Of a stretch of 64,000 nucleotides of DNA, positions 48,386 through 58,482 are shown in pieces; position 1 is the stretch's first letter; each line of letters opens with the position of its first letter. Source of the DNA: an uncultured Clostridia bacterium (GTDB lineage Bacteria; Bacillota; Clostridia; TANB77; CAG-508). A program made the position numbers and the translations under genes. Under the pieces are notes generated by a model. It saw nothing but the letters and a program-made list of their open reading frames with translations, searched no databases and was not told the DNA's origin. The stretch covers positions 1 through 64,000 of the forward strand of contig CAPXSA010000008.1 in NCBI GenBank assembly GCA_948735595.1, given 5' to 3'.

Positions 48386-49478
48386 GTATCACTAATTTTT
48401 TAAATCGACTAAAAAGATGCTTGTTTTGCAAAAAAGGAATTAAATACATACAAATCAGTGAAATAGCAAAAGTAATACTTAGGTAGATAGCAAGTTTTGT
48501 ATAATATGGCATAGCATTAATATAGTTAACATCTCTTACAATATTTCTTGCAATGTGATGACATAAGTATAAAGGCAAGCTAAATCTTTCTAACCAAAAG
48601 CATACTTTATTATTCATAAAACGAAATTCAAGTGTTTTCTCACTAAAAGCTAATAATACAGAAATAGATAAAATAGCAAGGATAATAAAGTCAAATTTTG
48701 TGTGAGAAACAAATTGTGCAACTAAAAATGGAAAAATAAATCCACCAATTTCTATAACCGTGATGAACAGTTTGCCCAATTTCGTAAAATTTATTTGTTT
48801 CAATTTTTGACAAACCACATATAAAATGCAACCTAAAGTTAATTCAACGAAGGCTCTAATTACACCTTTGAATAAAAAGCCTGTCCAGACTTCAGGGTTA
48901 TTAATGCGAGAATAGGTTTGACTCATCCAACCAAGACCTACTAAAACAATAATAGGTGCTGCTAAATATATAAAGTTATATTTATATTTTCTAAGAAAAG
49001 GATATAACACAAGCATACTTAAGAGCATAGCCGAAATGTACCAAGCTTGACCAATAACAGCATTTCCTTTTAAGCCAGTCATACGTAGTAATAACAAGTC
49101 CCAAACAGAAGAAATGTTTTGATAAAGACCAACATGTTTTAAGATATTTTGCAAAATTAATGCAATAATTCCTCCAAATAAAACATAGGGAAGAAAGGCG
49201 AGGTATTTTTTAGCAACAAATTGCAATGTTTCTTTACCTAAATTTTTTAAGTTGTCATTTTCTCTTTTTTTGAGAGCGCTTTTGGCAAGCAAAAAGCCTG
49301 ATACTAAAAAGAAAAATTCAACTGCTATATATCCTTGACGGAAGACTGTTTTTTCACCACTAGAGACAAAGGCATAGCTATGGAAAATAACTACCATCAT
49401 ACAAAAGCAAAACTTCCAAAAGCTAATAATGCCATTATGCTTTTTAGTAGAAATAGGCACAAGTTGGTTGTTTATCAT
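48369..49478 (-). CDS. Acyltransferase 3 family membrane protein (OafA/WecH-like)
   Basis: A 369-residue protein with 10-11 membrane helices. The N-terminus has the motif FCMMVVIFHSYAF (catalytic-type His) and AVEFFFLVSGFLLAKSA with the family R-x-x-R-like basic turn. The family O-acylates surface polysaccharides or peptidoglycan. It faces YfhO and is read in the same direction as tyrS, about 30 bases after it. Confidence 0.85.
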   Translation of the reverse strand: MINNQLVPISTKKHNGIISFWKFCFCMMVVIFHSYAFVSSGEKTVFRQGYIAVEFFFLVSGFLLAKSALKKRENDNLKNLGKETLQFVAKKYLAFLPYVLFGGIIALILQNILKHVGLYQNISSVWDLLLLRMTGLKGNAVIGQAWYISAMLLSMLVLYPFLRKYKYNFIYLAAPIIVLVGLGWMSQTYSRINNPEVWTGFLFKGVIRAFVELTLGCILYVVCQKLKQINFTKLGKLFITVIEIGGFIFPFLVAQFVSHTKFDFIILAILSISVLLAFSEKTLEFRFMNNKVCFWLERFSLPLYLCHHIARNIVRDVNYINAMPYYTKLAIYLSITFAISLICMYLIPFLQNKHLFSRFKKLVIQKNQS

Positions 49479-49506
49479 AGTATCTTTTATCCTTTCATTA
49501 GTATCT

Positions 49507-50724
49507 TTATTTTTCTAGCTTATGAAATACTTTTTTACCTTTTTTCAAAATAGCGTAGCCTTCTTTAAAATCTTCATCTGATAATTGATAGGTGGTGTCA
49601 AGTACTTTCTCATCATTTAAAGAAATACCACCTTGTTCAATTAAAGTTCTTGCTTGTCCTTTAGAAGGTGCAAAGCCAACTTGTATCATAGCGTCTAAGA
49701 TAGAAATAGGTAGACTTTCCACTTTAGAAGTAGGCATGTTATCTAAACTACCATTTCCTTCAAAAAGTGCTTGCGCTGCTTCTTCCGCTTTTTTGGCTTC
49801 TTCTTCACCATGAATTAATTTTGTAATTTCAAATGCTGCCACTTTTTTAGCTTCATTCATTCTTTCATCTTGATGAGCACATAATTCATTAATTTGTTCC
49901 ATTGGTAAGAATGTAATTAAGGATAGAACAGTTTTTACATCTGCGTCATCAATATTTCTCCAATATTGGTAGAATTCATATGGGGAAGTCTTTTCAGGAT
50001 CAAGCCATAAAGCGCCTTTTTCTGTTTTACCCATTTTTTTACCTTCTTTGGTGGTTAACAATTTGAAAGTTAAACCAAAAGAATCAGAATGTCCAACTCT
50101 ACGAATTAAATCAACACCACCTAAAATGTTAGACCATTGATCATTTCCGCCCAATTGTAATTTACAGCCATAAGTTTCATATAAATGCAAAAAGTCATAA
50201 GATTGCATTAACATATATCCTAATTCAAAAAAGGTAAGACCACGTTCCATTCTTTGTTTGTAGCACTCAGCCGCAAGCATTTTATTCACAGAGAATAGCG
50301 AACCAATATCACGCATAAACTCTACAAAGTTTAAGTCTAAAAGCCAATCACCGTTATTTACAATAATAGCAGCATTTTCACCTTCAAAACTTAAGAATTT
50401 AGCCATTTGCTTTTTAAAACATTCTGCATTGTTGTTAATTTCTTCACGTGTCATCATTCTTCTCATATCTGTTTTTCCAGATGGGTCACCAATAGTTGCA
50501 GTACCACCACCAAGTAAGATAATAGGTTTGTGACCTGCTTTTTGCATTTGAGAAGCAACCATTAAAGAAATGAAGTGACCAATATGTAAGCTATCAGCAG
50601 TAGGGTCAAATCCAATATAAAAAGGAACACTCTCTTTTCCTAATACATCTTTTAATTCTTCATGAGTTACTTGCTCTATGTAACCTCTTTCCATTAAAGT
50701 ATCAAATACGTTTTCTTTTGCCAT
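49507..50724 (-). CDS. tyrS: Tyrosyl-tRNA synthetase
   Basis: A 405-residue class I enzyme: HIGH motif in [13 protein letters not shown], Tyr-binding [17 protein letters not shown] as [12 protein letters not shown], and a C-terminal S4 RNA-binding domain (about 340-405). It charges tRNA-Tyr. No T-box consensus is visible upstream; instead the leader contains the conserved two-part RNA element at 50755-50854. Confidence 0.96.
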   Translation of the reverse strand: MAKENVFDTLMERGYIEQVTHEELKDVLGKESVPFYIGFDPTADSLHIGHFISLMVASQMQKAGHKPIILLGGGTATIGDPSGKTDMRRMMTREEINNNAECFKKQMAKFLSFEGENAAIIVNNGDWLLDLNFVEFMRDIGSLFSVNKMLAAECYKQRMERGLTFFELGYMLMQSYDFLHLYETYGCKLQLGGNDQWSNILGGVDLIRRVGHSDSFGLTFKLLTTKEGKKMGKTEKGALWLDPEKTSPYEFYQYWRNIDDADVKTVLSLITFLPMEQINELCAHQDERMNEAKKVAAFEITKLIHGEEEAKKAEEAAQALFEGNGSLDNMPTSKVESLPISILDAMIQVGFAPSKGQARTLIEQGGISLNDEKVLDTTYQLSDEDFKEGYAILKKGKKVFHKLEK

Positions 50725-50754
50725 ATCATTATCATTCCCTTCATTTACAATTTT

Positions 50755-50854
50755 TTAAGTTCTAGGAAAGTGCATCTCGCAAGAGTGCACTTGACGTAGA
50801 AATTAATTATGGCGAATATTAGATTTTCTAGCAATTTCATTGCGTAGAAAATCT
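50755..50854 (-). ncRNA. Structured leader element, copy A (upstream of tyrS)
   Basis: Read on the minus strand: a hairpin (10-bp AGATTTTCTA arms at 50821-50830 and 50845-50854, with an inner GCAAT/ATTGC helix), the linker ATTCGCCATAA, then a two-part helix. P1 is 50797-50806 with 50755-50764. P2 is 50769-50774 with 50786-50791. They are joined by an internal loop CGTCA opposite TTCC. Copy B (63501-63598) keeps loop and linker bases while the stems differ with compensating changes. No known riboswitch is recognised. Confidence 0.62.
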
Positions 50855-50910
50855 TAAATTCAGTTTAATCAATATTTTATCACTAGATGAGGAGAAAAGA
50901 CAAGCAAAAG

Positions 50911-50939
50911 TTGAAAAATTGTGCCCAAAATGGTATAAT
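50911..50939 (+). promoter_or_regulatory. Promoter of the GC-rich NUDIX gene
   Basis: TTGAAA (50911-50916), a 17-base spacer, TATAAT (50934-50939). SD GGGAGG at 50985-50990. Confidence 0.72.
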
Positions 50940-51000
50940 ATAAGTATTTAACGTAAGTAGAATAGTCCGAATTTTGATTAAATTGGGAGGAATACTTAAA

Positions 51001-51762
51001 ATGAATGACAAAAAGAAAGAACTTACAATGTTCCCCTACATTGATTATGGGGCAAGCGAAAGCAAAGAGGAAAAGAGACAACAGCCATATTTTCCGCCAG
51101 AGTCCAGTTGGGACTATTATCGGAGATATGGGCAGCCAGTAGTCAGCCAAAAGATTCTTCAAGAACTGAGAAGATTCAATGTAGCTGAGCATACCGTGCT
51201 TGGCGAAAGAGATGGAGTACCTCGTGAATTCACCTTCAATTTGATTCTTTCTCAGCCTGCGGTCCAAATTCTATGCCTCCGCAAAAATCAGAGTACAGGC
51301 AAAACCGAGATGTGCATGGTTTTAGAACCAAGAGGAGCAAGATTTGCTACTGTAGACGGAAAGCAATATGCTCGTTTCTTTTGGGGGTTGCCTGCCGGTC
51401 TGGTAGAAAAGGACGAAACCATGGAAGAAAGTGCCTGCCGTGAAGTGCAAGAGGAGATTGGCTATGAAGTACAAAAAATACAACCTCTGGTACAACCACA
51501 CGTGCACCTGCATGTTTCTTGCTCTACTGAAACATTAAAGACTTTTATTGCAAAAGTAGAGAACAAGACCGAGCAACACCTTGATGAGAATGAGTATATC
51601 CGCGACAGTTGGTATTCGTTAGAAGATGTGGAGCAAGAGTTGGAAGATTACTTGGAAGGAAGAAAACCCTTCTTCGGGTTTGACCTCGCTGAGATTACCA
51701 TACTGCTGTTGCAACGCTTCTTCCTCAAATTTCACCGAGGGGACTACAAAGAGTTCATCTAA
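51001..51762 (+). CDS. NUDIX hydrolase, GC-richer single-gene cassette
   Basis: A 253-residue protein. A 120-residue N-terminal part of unknown kind (ends PREFTFNLILSQPAVQILCL) precedes a NUDIX domain with a full box, starting GLVEKDETMEESACREVQEE and ending in IGY. The substrate cannot be told. I chose ATG 51001 because the SD ends 10 bases upstream. Codon use is unlike the neighbours. It has an in-frame CGG (codon 41) that must be read without a shift, since the box downstream is in the same frame. Own promoter and terminator. Confidence 0.87.
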   Translation: MNDKKKELTMFPYIDYGASESKEEKRQQPYFPPESSWDYYRRYGQPVVSQKILQELRRFNVAEHTVLGERDGVPREFTFNLILSQPAVQILCLRKNQSTGKTEMCMVLEPRGARFATVDGKQYARFFWGLPAGLVEKDETMEESACREVQEEIGYEVQKIQPLVQPHVHLHVSCSTETLKTFIAKVENKTEQHLDENEYIRDSWYSLEDVEQELEDYLEGRKPFFGFDLAEITILLLQRFFLKFHRGDYKEFI

Positions 51763-51824
51763 AGCCAAAGCTAACGGGATTGGCTTTGGGGAGAAAAAGG
51801 ATGGGTATTACCTATCCTTTTTCT
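51761..51824 (+). terminator. Tandem hairpins ending the NUDIX cassette
   Basis: The first stem AAAGCCAA (51761-51768) pairs with TTGGCTTT (51780-51787). The second is a perfect 11-bp stem (51792-51802 with 51814-51824) with a T-run in its right arm. Confidence 0.82.
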
Positions 51825-51830
51825 CTTTGT

Positions 51831-51859
51831 TTGCTTTATGCTACCAATTATGCTATAAT
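51831..51859 (+). promoter_or_regulatory. Promoter of the lipoprotein gene
   Basis: TTGCTT (51831-51836), a 17-base spacer, TATAAT (51854-51859) with an extended -10 (TGC). The same TGCTATAAT is used at 133-161 before the orphan gene. Confidence 0.72.
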
Positions 51860-51911
51860 ATACTCATAGGGCAAATGCCCAAAAAACTAAAATAGATTGG
51901 AGAATTGCATT

Positions 51912-52577
51912 ATGAAAAAGGGCATTGGTATTCTACTTTTGGTTGTATCGATGGTGATGTTCATGACGGGCTGTGGTGGTGACGCCACAAATGCCAGCAT
52001 GAGACCAACACCAGAGACGGACATTGTGACAGAAACTGACACTCAGCAGGAGCAGACATTAAAGGAGCAATTGATTGGTATGCTGCCGGAAGAACCTTCC
52101 GATGTTTCGCCAAACCTTACGCAGGAGCCCGAACAGCAAACGGTAAACTTTGAGTTTATCACAACAGGGTTAGAAGGAGGCCATTATAACAAGCCGGGAT
52201 TTGGTGACAGATATGGTGTGTATCGGTTCGAGGGGACTAACGTAGCTGTCTTCACCATTTTATGGAGTGATGGAGATAGAGGTTATGTAATTGGTGAGGA
52301 CTATGGAGAAACACAGGGACCTTTGATTGCAGATTATCTAATAAGCAAAGGTGAACATTTTCTTGCACTCTCTAATCAATATATGCTTTTCCTGAATAAA
52401 GATGGAAAAGTTGCCAAAGATTTAAGAGAGAAAAAAGAAGAAAGGGATGACGGAACCTATCTTGTTCACGATACTATTCCTTTTGAGGAACTGTCTGTGG
52501 AAGAACAAGAGGCATTCGTATTTCCCTGCTCCTACGAAGTAGTAAGTAATGTTGAGGAGTCAGAAAGCACGAATTAA
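51912..52577 (+). CDS. Lipoprotein of unknown function, GC-richer cassette
   Basis: A 221-residue protein. Signal peptide [20 protein letters not shown] with the lipobox Cys at residue 21. An acidic Thr/Glu/Gln-rich linker (about 25-75) precedes a globular domain with FITTGLEGGHYNKPGFGDRY and a Tyr/Asp-rich middle. I do not recognise the family. ATG 51912 has GGAG 9 bases upstream. One in-frame CGG (in GVYRFEG) is read normally. Own promoter and very strong terminator. Confidence 0.8.
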   Translation: MKKGIGILLLVVSMVMFMTGCGGDATNASMRPTPETDIVTETDTQQEQTLKEQLIGMLPEEPSDVSPNLTQEPEQQTVNFEFITTGLEGGHYNKPGFGDRYGVYRFEGTNVAVFTILWSDGDRGYVIGEDYGETQGPLIADYLISKGEHFLALSNQYMLFLNKDGKVAKDLREKKEERDDGTYLVHDTIPFEELSVEEQEAFVFPCSYEVVSNVEESESTN

Positions 52578-52588
52578 TGTCCGGTATG

Positions 52589-52630
52589 GGAGTGGCACTT
52601 GTTTATAAAAGCAAGTGCCACTCCTTTTTT
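52589..52630 (+). terminator. Strong terminator after the lipoprotein gene
   Basis: A perfect 13-bp stem (52589-52601 with 52612-52624) with a 10-base loop and six T directly after. Confidence 0.95.
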
Positions 52631-52747
52631 GAGATTTATTTACAGTTTTACTATAATTTTTCAAAATTGCCTCAATTGCCTTTACTTTCAAATAGTAGTA
52701 ATGATATAATACAGTCAAAATTTGATAAAATAAAGTGAGGATAAATT

Positions 52748-53443
52748 ATGGAATGGATGAATAGTTCTATGCAAGAAATTGAGCCAAACAAAATTAGTAA
52801 TCAAGAACAAAAAGAAAAGGTTGCAAAAGAAGTTGCTGCAAAAGCAAAAGATGGAGACGTGATAGGCTTTGGTTCAGGTTCTACATCTTATTTGGCAGCA
52901 AAAGAAATTGCCAAAAGAATGGAAGAAGAAGGATTAAAAATTACAGCAATTCCAACCTCTTTTGAAATAAAAGCGCTATGCCAAGAATTAAAAATTCCAA
53001 CAGTGAGTATTTTAGAAGCAAAGCCAGATTGGGCATTTGATGGTGCAGATGAAGTATCTAAAACAGATAATATTTTAATTAAAGGTAGAGGAGCAGCCAT
53101 GTTTAAAGAAAAACTAAACATGGTGAATAGCGGAATTACCTATATTCTAGTAGATGATAGCAAATTTGTGGACAAGCTAAATGAGAAATTTCCAATTCCA
53201 ATTGAAGTATATCCAGAAGCAATTAGTAGTGTGAAAGAAGCTTTATTAGATTTGGGACTTACAGAATGTACCTTGAGAAAAGCAGAGAAAAAAGATGGAC
53301 CAGTATTTACTGAAAATAACAATGTGATTTTAGACGCAAAATTTGTAGAAGTTTATGAAACTTTAGAAGAAGATATTAAATCTATTACAGGAGTAATAGA
53401 AAGTGGATTATTTATGGATTATCCAGTAGAAGTGTTACATTAA
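52748..53443 (+). CDS. rpiA: Ribose-5-phosphate isomerase A
   Basis: A 231-residue protein: VIGFGSGSTSYLAAKEIA (phosphate loop), FDGADEVSKTDNILIKGRGAAMFKEK (catalytic Asp and Glu), and LDAKFVE near the end. It interconverts ribose 5-phosphate and ribulose 5-phosphate. The SD GTGAGG supports ATG 52748; the first 15 residues are longer than usual, so a later Met is possible. Confidence 0.94.
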   Translation: MEWMNSSMQEIEPNKISNQEQKEKVAKEVAAKAKDGDVIGFGSGSTSYLAAKEIAKRMEEEGLKITAIPTSFEIKALCQELKIPTVSILEAKPDWAFDGADEVSKTDNILIKGRGAAMFKEKLNMVNSGITYILVDDSKFVDKLNEKFPIPIEVYPEAISSVKEALLDLGLTECTLRKAEKKDGPVFTENNNVILDAKFVEVYETLEEDIKSITGVIESGLFMDYPVEVLH

Positions 53444-53478
53444 AAAAGGAAAAATAGAAAGCAAGAGGAGGAAAGGCT

Positions 53479-54604
53479 ATGTGGGGAGACATCGCTATTG
53501 CATTTTTGCTAGCATTTATCACTGCTTTTGTATTAACACCATATACCATGAGACTAGCAAAGAAAGTAGGAGCAATTGATATACCAAATGATAGAAGAGT
53601 CAATAAAAAACCAATGCCAAGACTAGGCGGTGTGGCTGTTATTTGTGGTTTCTTAGTATCGACAGTGTACTTACTAATTGTAATGAATTTAGAACACTCT
53701 GTTGACCTATTTGGAGAAGAACAGTATTGGCTTAAAATGCTAGGCTTTTTTATTGGCATTGTCATATTAGGAATTACTTGTTTTATTGACGATGCCAAGG
53801 GAGTGCCAAGTTGGGTGAAACTTATTATGCAGATTATCTCAGCTGTTATTGTAGTAGCCTGTGGAGTTCGTATTCAAAATGTTCATTTGCCATTTTTAGA
53901 TGACAAAATTGGTTTAAATGAATGGTTTTCTTGTGGACTTACTATTTGTTGGATTATTGGAATTACCAATGCCATTAATTTAATTGATGGCTTAGATGGT
54001 TTGTCTTCTGGAATTACTTTAATTTCATGTTTCTCTTTGTTAATCATTTTCACTCTAAATAAATCACCACTCATTGCAGTACTTTTAATCGCAGCATTAG
54101 GTGGAGCAATTGTAGGATTTTTACCATTTAACTTTAGTCCAGCAAGAACTTTTATAGGGGATACTGGTTCTAACTTCTTAGGCTTTTCATTAGCCATTAT
54201 TTCTATTTTACGGAGTAGCCAAAACCTATACAGCCATTGTATTAATTGCTCCAATTATTGTACTTGCTTTTCCAATTTTTGATACCTTATATGCCATAGT
54301 TAGAAGAATTATTAAAGGCAAATCAATTAAAGCAGTATTTCAAGCAGATAAAGGGCATTTACATCATAGACTAATGAAAAAAGGCTATACACAAAAACAA
54401 GCTGTTTTCATTTTATATGGACTTACTGCTACTTTAGGAATGTTTGCAGTTATTCTATTAGAAAGTGGAATTTGGAAAGCATTATCATTTGCTTTATTAG
54501 TGATTGCTTTTGTAGCAATTGGATATAAAGATATCTTTAGAGTAAAAGCTGAGGAAGAGATTATAGAAGTTGACGAAAAAAATATCAGACATGATAAAAA
54601 ATAG
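53479..54604 (+). CDS. TagO/WecA-like undecaprenyl-phosphate GlcNAc-1-P transferase, split by a +1 shift at CGG
   Basis: Two frames join to about 374 residues with 11 membrane helices. Signatures are [61 protein letters not shown] in frame A and [11 protein letters not shown] in frame B. Frame A ends IISIL; the in-frame CGG (54211-54213) follows. Skipping the C gives [20 protein letters not shown]. The Gly after the short helix is family-typical. It starts linkage-unit synthesis for wall teichoic acids, so it serves the 31-48 kb cluster. Confidence 0.9.
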
Positions 54605-54624
54605 GAAAAAAGGAAGTCAAAAGA

Positions 54625-55629
54625 ATGGAAGAAGAAAGACTAATTAGTCCAGAATTAGAGGATATTCAAGAAGAGAGAATAGAAAACACTTTAAGACCTA
54701 AAACTCTAGAGGAATACATTGGACAAGATAAAGTAAAAGAAAATATGAAAATCTATATTGAGGCTGCCAAAAAAAGAGGTGAGCCTCTTGATCACGTTTT
54801 ACTATATGGCCCTCCGGGACTTGGAAAAACAACACTTGCCAATATTATTTCTAATGAAATGAATTCGAATATTAAAATCACATCAGGACCAGCCATTGAA
54901 AAACCGGGAGATTTGGCAGCATTATTGACTAATTTATCTGAGTTTGATGTGTTATTTATTGATGAGATACATCGTTTAAATAAAAGTGTAGAAGAAATAC
55001 TATATCCAGCGCTAGAAGACTATACTTTAGACATTATGATAGGTAAAGGACCAAGTGCTAGGTCTATTCGTTTAGACCTACCAAAATTCACATTAATTGG
55101 TGCGACTACTAGAGCAGGAGCATTAGCTACACCATTAAGAGATAGATTTGGAATAGTCCATCATTTAGAGTTATATCAGACAAAAGATTTAACAACAATT
55201 GTTAAAAGGTCAGCTAAAATTTTAGAGGTAGAAATTGATGATGAATCAGCAGCAGAAATTGCAAGGCGTTCTAGAGGAACGCCTAGAATTGCAAATAGAT
55301 TATTAAAAAGAGTAAGAGATTATGCAGCAGTTTTAGGTGATGGAAACATTACTTTAAAAATCGCAAAAACTGCACTAAATAAACTAGAAATAGATGAAAT
55401 GGGATTAGATGATATTGATAGAAAAATATTAGAGACGATGATTATTAAATACAACGGAAGGCCAATTAGCATTGAAACAGTTGCGACAACGATTGGTGAG
55501 GATAGCGAAACAGTAGAAGATATGTATGAACCATACTTAATTCAAATTGGATTCTTGGCTAGAACTGCTAGAGGAAGAATTGCCATGCCAGCAGCATATA
55601 GCCATATTGGTGTGACTTATGAAGGATAG
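54625..55629 (+). CDS. ruvB: Holliday junction branch migration ATPase RuvB
   Basis: A 334-residue AAA+ protein: [18 protein letters not shown], Walker [10 protein letters not shown], Walker [11 protein letters not shown], sensor [10 protein letters not shown], and [19 protein letters not shown], then a winged-helix end. It drives branch migration with RuvA. ruvA is not in view beside it. Confidence 0.97.
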   Translation: MEEERLISPELEDIQEERIENTLRPKTLEEYIGQDKVKENMKIYIEAAKKRGEPLDHVLLYGPPGLGKTTLANIISNEMNSNIKITSGPAIEKPGDLAALLTNLSEFDVLFIDEIHRLNKSVEEILYPALEDYTLDIMIGKGPSARSIRLDLPKFTLIGATTRAGALATPLRDRFGIVHHLELYQTKDLTTIVKRSAKILEVEIDDESAAEIARRSRGTPRIANRLLKRVRDYAAVLGDGNITLKIAKTALNKLEIDEMGLDDIDRKILETMIIKYNGRPISIETVATTIGEDSETVEDMYEPYLIQIGFLARTARGRIAMPAAYSHIGVTYEG

Positions 55630-55653
55630 AAATGAATAATAAGAAAGGGAAGC

Positions 55654-56052
55654 ATGGAAAATTTTATATTAGTAGCAAAAATTAATAAAAAGAATGAAAT
55701 TGAGTTAAAACAATTTATAGATTTTTTAAAAGAGGAAAACATTGAGTATAAAGAAAAATTAGAAGAGGAATGGATAGGAATAAGACAACCAAAATATGTA
55801 GCTAATATTGCCTTTTATGTTAAAGAAAATGATGTTGTAAGAGTAAATAAGATTATAAAAGATTTAGAAAATGCAACTATTCAAACAGAAGATTATACTG
55901 AGTTACAAGAAACCACAAAAGAAAAGCATTATAATACTGAATTAAGGAAATATGAAAAAAGGAAAATAATATTACAAAGAATAATGATTTATGGCATTTT
56001 TTCAATAATAGGGATTTGTATAATATTAACTATAATATCATATTTAGTTTGA
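55654..56052 (+). CDS. Small protein with C-terminal membrane helix, unknown
   Basis: A 132-residue protein. The soluble N-terminal part (about 1-85) resembles a putative signal-transducing DUF2007-like fold only loosely. A charged linker follows, then a hydrophobic helix (about 108-130) at the C-terminus, giving a tail-anchored topology. It is between ruvB and queH with short gaps, so it is probably cotranscribed. No family assigned. Confidence 0.65.
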   Translation: MENFILVAKINKKNEIELKQFIDFLKEENIEYKEKLEEEWIGIRQPKYVANIAFYVKENDVVRVNKIIKDLENATIQTEDYTELQETTKEKHYNTELRKYEKRKIILQRIMIYGIFSIIGICIILTIISYLV

Positions 56053-56078
56053 ATTTTAGATAAGAGAGGAAAAATAAA

Positions 56079-56639
56079 ATGAAACTTTTAATGCATACGT
56101 GTTGTGCGCCATGTAGTGTATATTGTATAGATAGTTTAAGAGAAGAAGGAATTGAACCAACCATTTATTGGTACAATCCAAATATTCATCCATATATGGA
56201 ATATAAAGCAAGGAGAGATTGTTTAAAAGAATATGCACAAAGTATTCATATACAAGCCATTTTTGAAGAGGATTATGGTTTAGATAATTTTTGCAAGAAT
56301 GTAGTAAGTTCATTGGAAACAAGATGCACATACTATTGCTATCGTGTGAGATTAGAGCAAACTGCAAAGTATGCAAAAGAAAATGGATATGATACTATTA
56401 CAACAACATTATTAGTAAGCCCTTATCAAAAACATGAGGAATTAAGGAAAAGTGCAGAAGAAATAGCAAAAAAATATGACCTTACTTTTCTATATCGTGA
56501 TTTTAGAGTAGGCTTTCGCGATGGGCAAGCAAAAGCAAGAGAACTTGGAATGTATATGCAAAAATATTGTGGCTGTGTTTTTTCAGAAGAAGATAGATAT
56601 AGGAAGCAGATTGAGAAGGATAGAGAAAATGAAAAATAG
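56079..56639 (+). CDS. queH: Epoxyqueuosine reductase QueH
   Basis: A 186-residue protein: LLMHTCCAPCSVYCIDSL (Fe-S and catalytic Cys pair), RCTYYCYRVRLEQTA, TLLVSPYQKHEEL and YCGCVFSEEDRY. It reduces epoxyqueuosine to queuosine in tRNA, replacing QueG. SD AGAGGA precedes the ATG. Confidence 0.95.
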   Translation: MKLLMHTCCAPCSVYCIDSLREEGIEPTIYWYNPNIHPYMEYKARRDCLKEYAQSIHIQAIFEEDYGLDNFCKNVVSSLETRCTYYCYRVRLEQTAKYAKENGYDTITTTLLVSPYQKHEELRKSAEEIAKKYDLTFLYRDFRVGFRDGQAKARELGMYMQKYCGCVFSEEDRYRKQIEKDRENEK

Positions 56640-56766
56640 TTATTGATATTTTCTTAAAAATAAAGAGAAAATTCCTTAAATTCAAGAAAAAGACAATAAA
56701 GTATGATATAGTATAGAAAATCTCATAGGTATAGGTATTTGAAAAGCAAGCTTTGGAGGATTTAGA

Positions 56767-57603
56767 ATGAAATTGTATTTAGCATCTAATAAACTAGGGA
56801 GTAAGAAAAAAATATTATCACAATGGATTAAAGAAAATGATAATAAACTTGTTCTTATTACAAATGCTAGAGACTTAAAAGAGGAAAACGAAATTGAAAG
56901 GCAGAAGATAAAAGGATATATGGAATTAATGGAACAGATTGGATTTGACGTAAAAAAAATTTCATTAAAAGATTATTTTGGAAGATTTGAAAAATTAAAA
57001 GAAGATTTTAAAAGATATCATGCTTTTTATGTTATAGGTGGAAATGTATTTACCTTAAGACAAGCAATGAGATTAAGTGGATTTGACCAATACTTAGAAG
57101 AAATAAAAAATGATAGTCAATACCTTTATATAGGAGAAAGTGCAGGGAGTACAGTATTATCACCTATTTTATATGGTATGGATTTAGTAGATGAACCGAT
57201 TAATCCATATAATACAGACGAGGTTTTATATAAAGGTGTTGGATTAATAAACTATGTAATTGTTCCACATTATAAATCAAACTATCACAGAGTTCATTTA
57301 ATAGATGAAGTAGTTAAGTATTTAAATGAAAATAAAGTTAAATATAGAACATTAAAAGATGAAGAAGTGATTATAGAGAATATAAAAAATGATGAAATAT
57401 TAGAAAAATGTTTACCTAGTTATTTAGAAATGGATTTACAAAATTTAAAAGAAGGAATGAAAAATAAGGTTAGTTATTTAGATTGTCTAGTAGATGAACT
57501 ACAAGGTTCAGTAAATAGCAGTTTTATAGACGGAGATATATCAGAAGAACAATGCGATTATTTGTATGAAAAATATATTAGAATGGAGAAAAAGAATGAT
57601 TGA
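56767..57603 (+). CDS. Peptidase S51 (PepE/cyanophycinase-like) protein
   Basis: A 278-residue protein with YVIGGNVFTLRQAM and the nucleophile elbow IGESAGSTVLSP (Ser). The C-terminal 90 residues (about 190-278) extend beyond the usual S51 domain. The family hydrolyses Asp dipeptides or related bonds. SD GGAGGA. It overlaps the HipA-like gene by 8 bases. Confidence 0.83.
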   Translation: MKLYLASNKLGSKKKILSQWIKENDNKLVLITNARDLKEENEIERQKIKGYMELMEQIGFDVKKISLKDYFGRFEKLKEDFKRYHAFYVIGGNVFTLRQAMRLSGFDQYLEEIKNDSQYLYIGESAGSTVLSPILYGMDLVDEPINPYNTDEVLYKGVGLINYVIVPHYKSNYHRVHLIDEVVKYLNENKVKYRTLKDEEVIIENIKNDEILEKCLPSYLEMDLQNLKEGMKNKVSYLDCLVDELQGSVNSSFIDGDISEEQCDYLYEKYIRMEKKND

Positions 57604-58477
57604 TTTTACAGATTGTAAAATAAATAATTTTAAATACTATGGCGGAAAAAATGGAGGGAAAATATGTATCATATATCATAATGAAGATTATATGTTAAAG
57701 TTTCCAGCGATTAATGAAGGAATAATAGAACATGGATATTCTAACAGCTGTATTTCAGAATACATAGCATGTCACATATTAAAAAGTTTAGAATTAAAGG
57801 TACAAGATACAATATTAGGAACATACAACCTTAATAATATAGAGAAAGTTGTGGTAGCATGTAAAGACTTTACTTCTAATGGAACGAACCTAAAACAATT
57901 TGCAGAATTAAAAAATAGTCAGATAGAAACCTCAAAAAATGGATATGGAACAGAACTAAAAGAAGTAATAGAAACAATAGAAAATCAATTAGTATATGAT
58001 GTTAAAGAATTAAAGGATTTCTTTTGGAATATGTTTATTGCAGATTCCCTAGTGGGAAATTTTGATAGGCATAATGGGAATTGGGGATTTTTAATAAATG
58101 AGAACTTAAAAGAAATTGAGATTGCCCCTATTTATGATTGTGCATCATGTTTATTCCCACAACTGACAGACGAAAAAATATCAGAAATTATAGATAACAA
58201 GGAAGAAATGGAAGCAAGAGTATTTATATTTCCAACATCAGCCTTAAAAATAGGTGACAAGAAAATCAATTATTTTGATTTTATAAGTAGTCTAGAAAAT
58301 GAATACTGTAATCAAGCACTTTTAAGAATGTATCCTAAAATAGATATGAATAAGATTAATCACATTATTGATGAAACACCATATATATCAGATATAAGAA
58401 AGAAGTTTTATAAAAAAATAATGGAAATGAGATATGAAAAAATATTGAAGTATAATTATGAAAGATTAAAGGTATAG
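57596..58477 (+). CDS. HipA/CtkA-like kinase
   Basis: A 293-residue protein: HEDYMLKF-like YHNEDYMLKFP (ATP Lys), DSLVGNFDRHNGNWGFL (catalytic Asp, N-x-D-x-H) and IAPIYDCASCLF (metal-binding Asp). The HipA-fold kinases phosphorylate proteins such as tRNA synthetases. No HipB-like HTH partner is adjacent. ATG 57596 is inside the end of the S51 gene, so translation is coupled. Confidence 0.85.
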   Translation: MIDFTDCKINNFKYYGGKNGGKICIIYHNEDYMLKFPAINEGIIEHGYSNSCISEYIACHILKSLELKVQDTILGTYNLNNIEKVVVACKDFTSNGTNLKQFAELKNSQIETSKNGYGTELKEVIETIENQLVYDVKELKDFFWNMFIADSLVGNFDRHNGNWGFLINENLKEIEIAPIYDCASCLFPQLTDEKISEIIDNKEEMEARVFIFPTSALKIGDKKINYFDFISSLENEYCNQALLRMYPKIDMNKINHIIDETPYISDIRKKFYKKIMEMRYEKILKYNYERLKV

Positions 58478-58482
58478 AAGAA

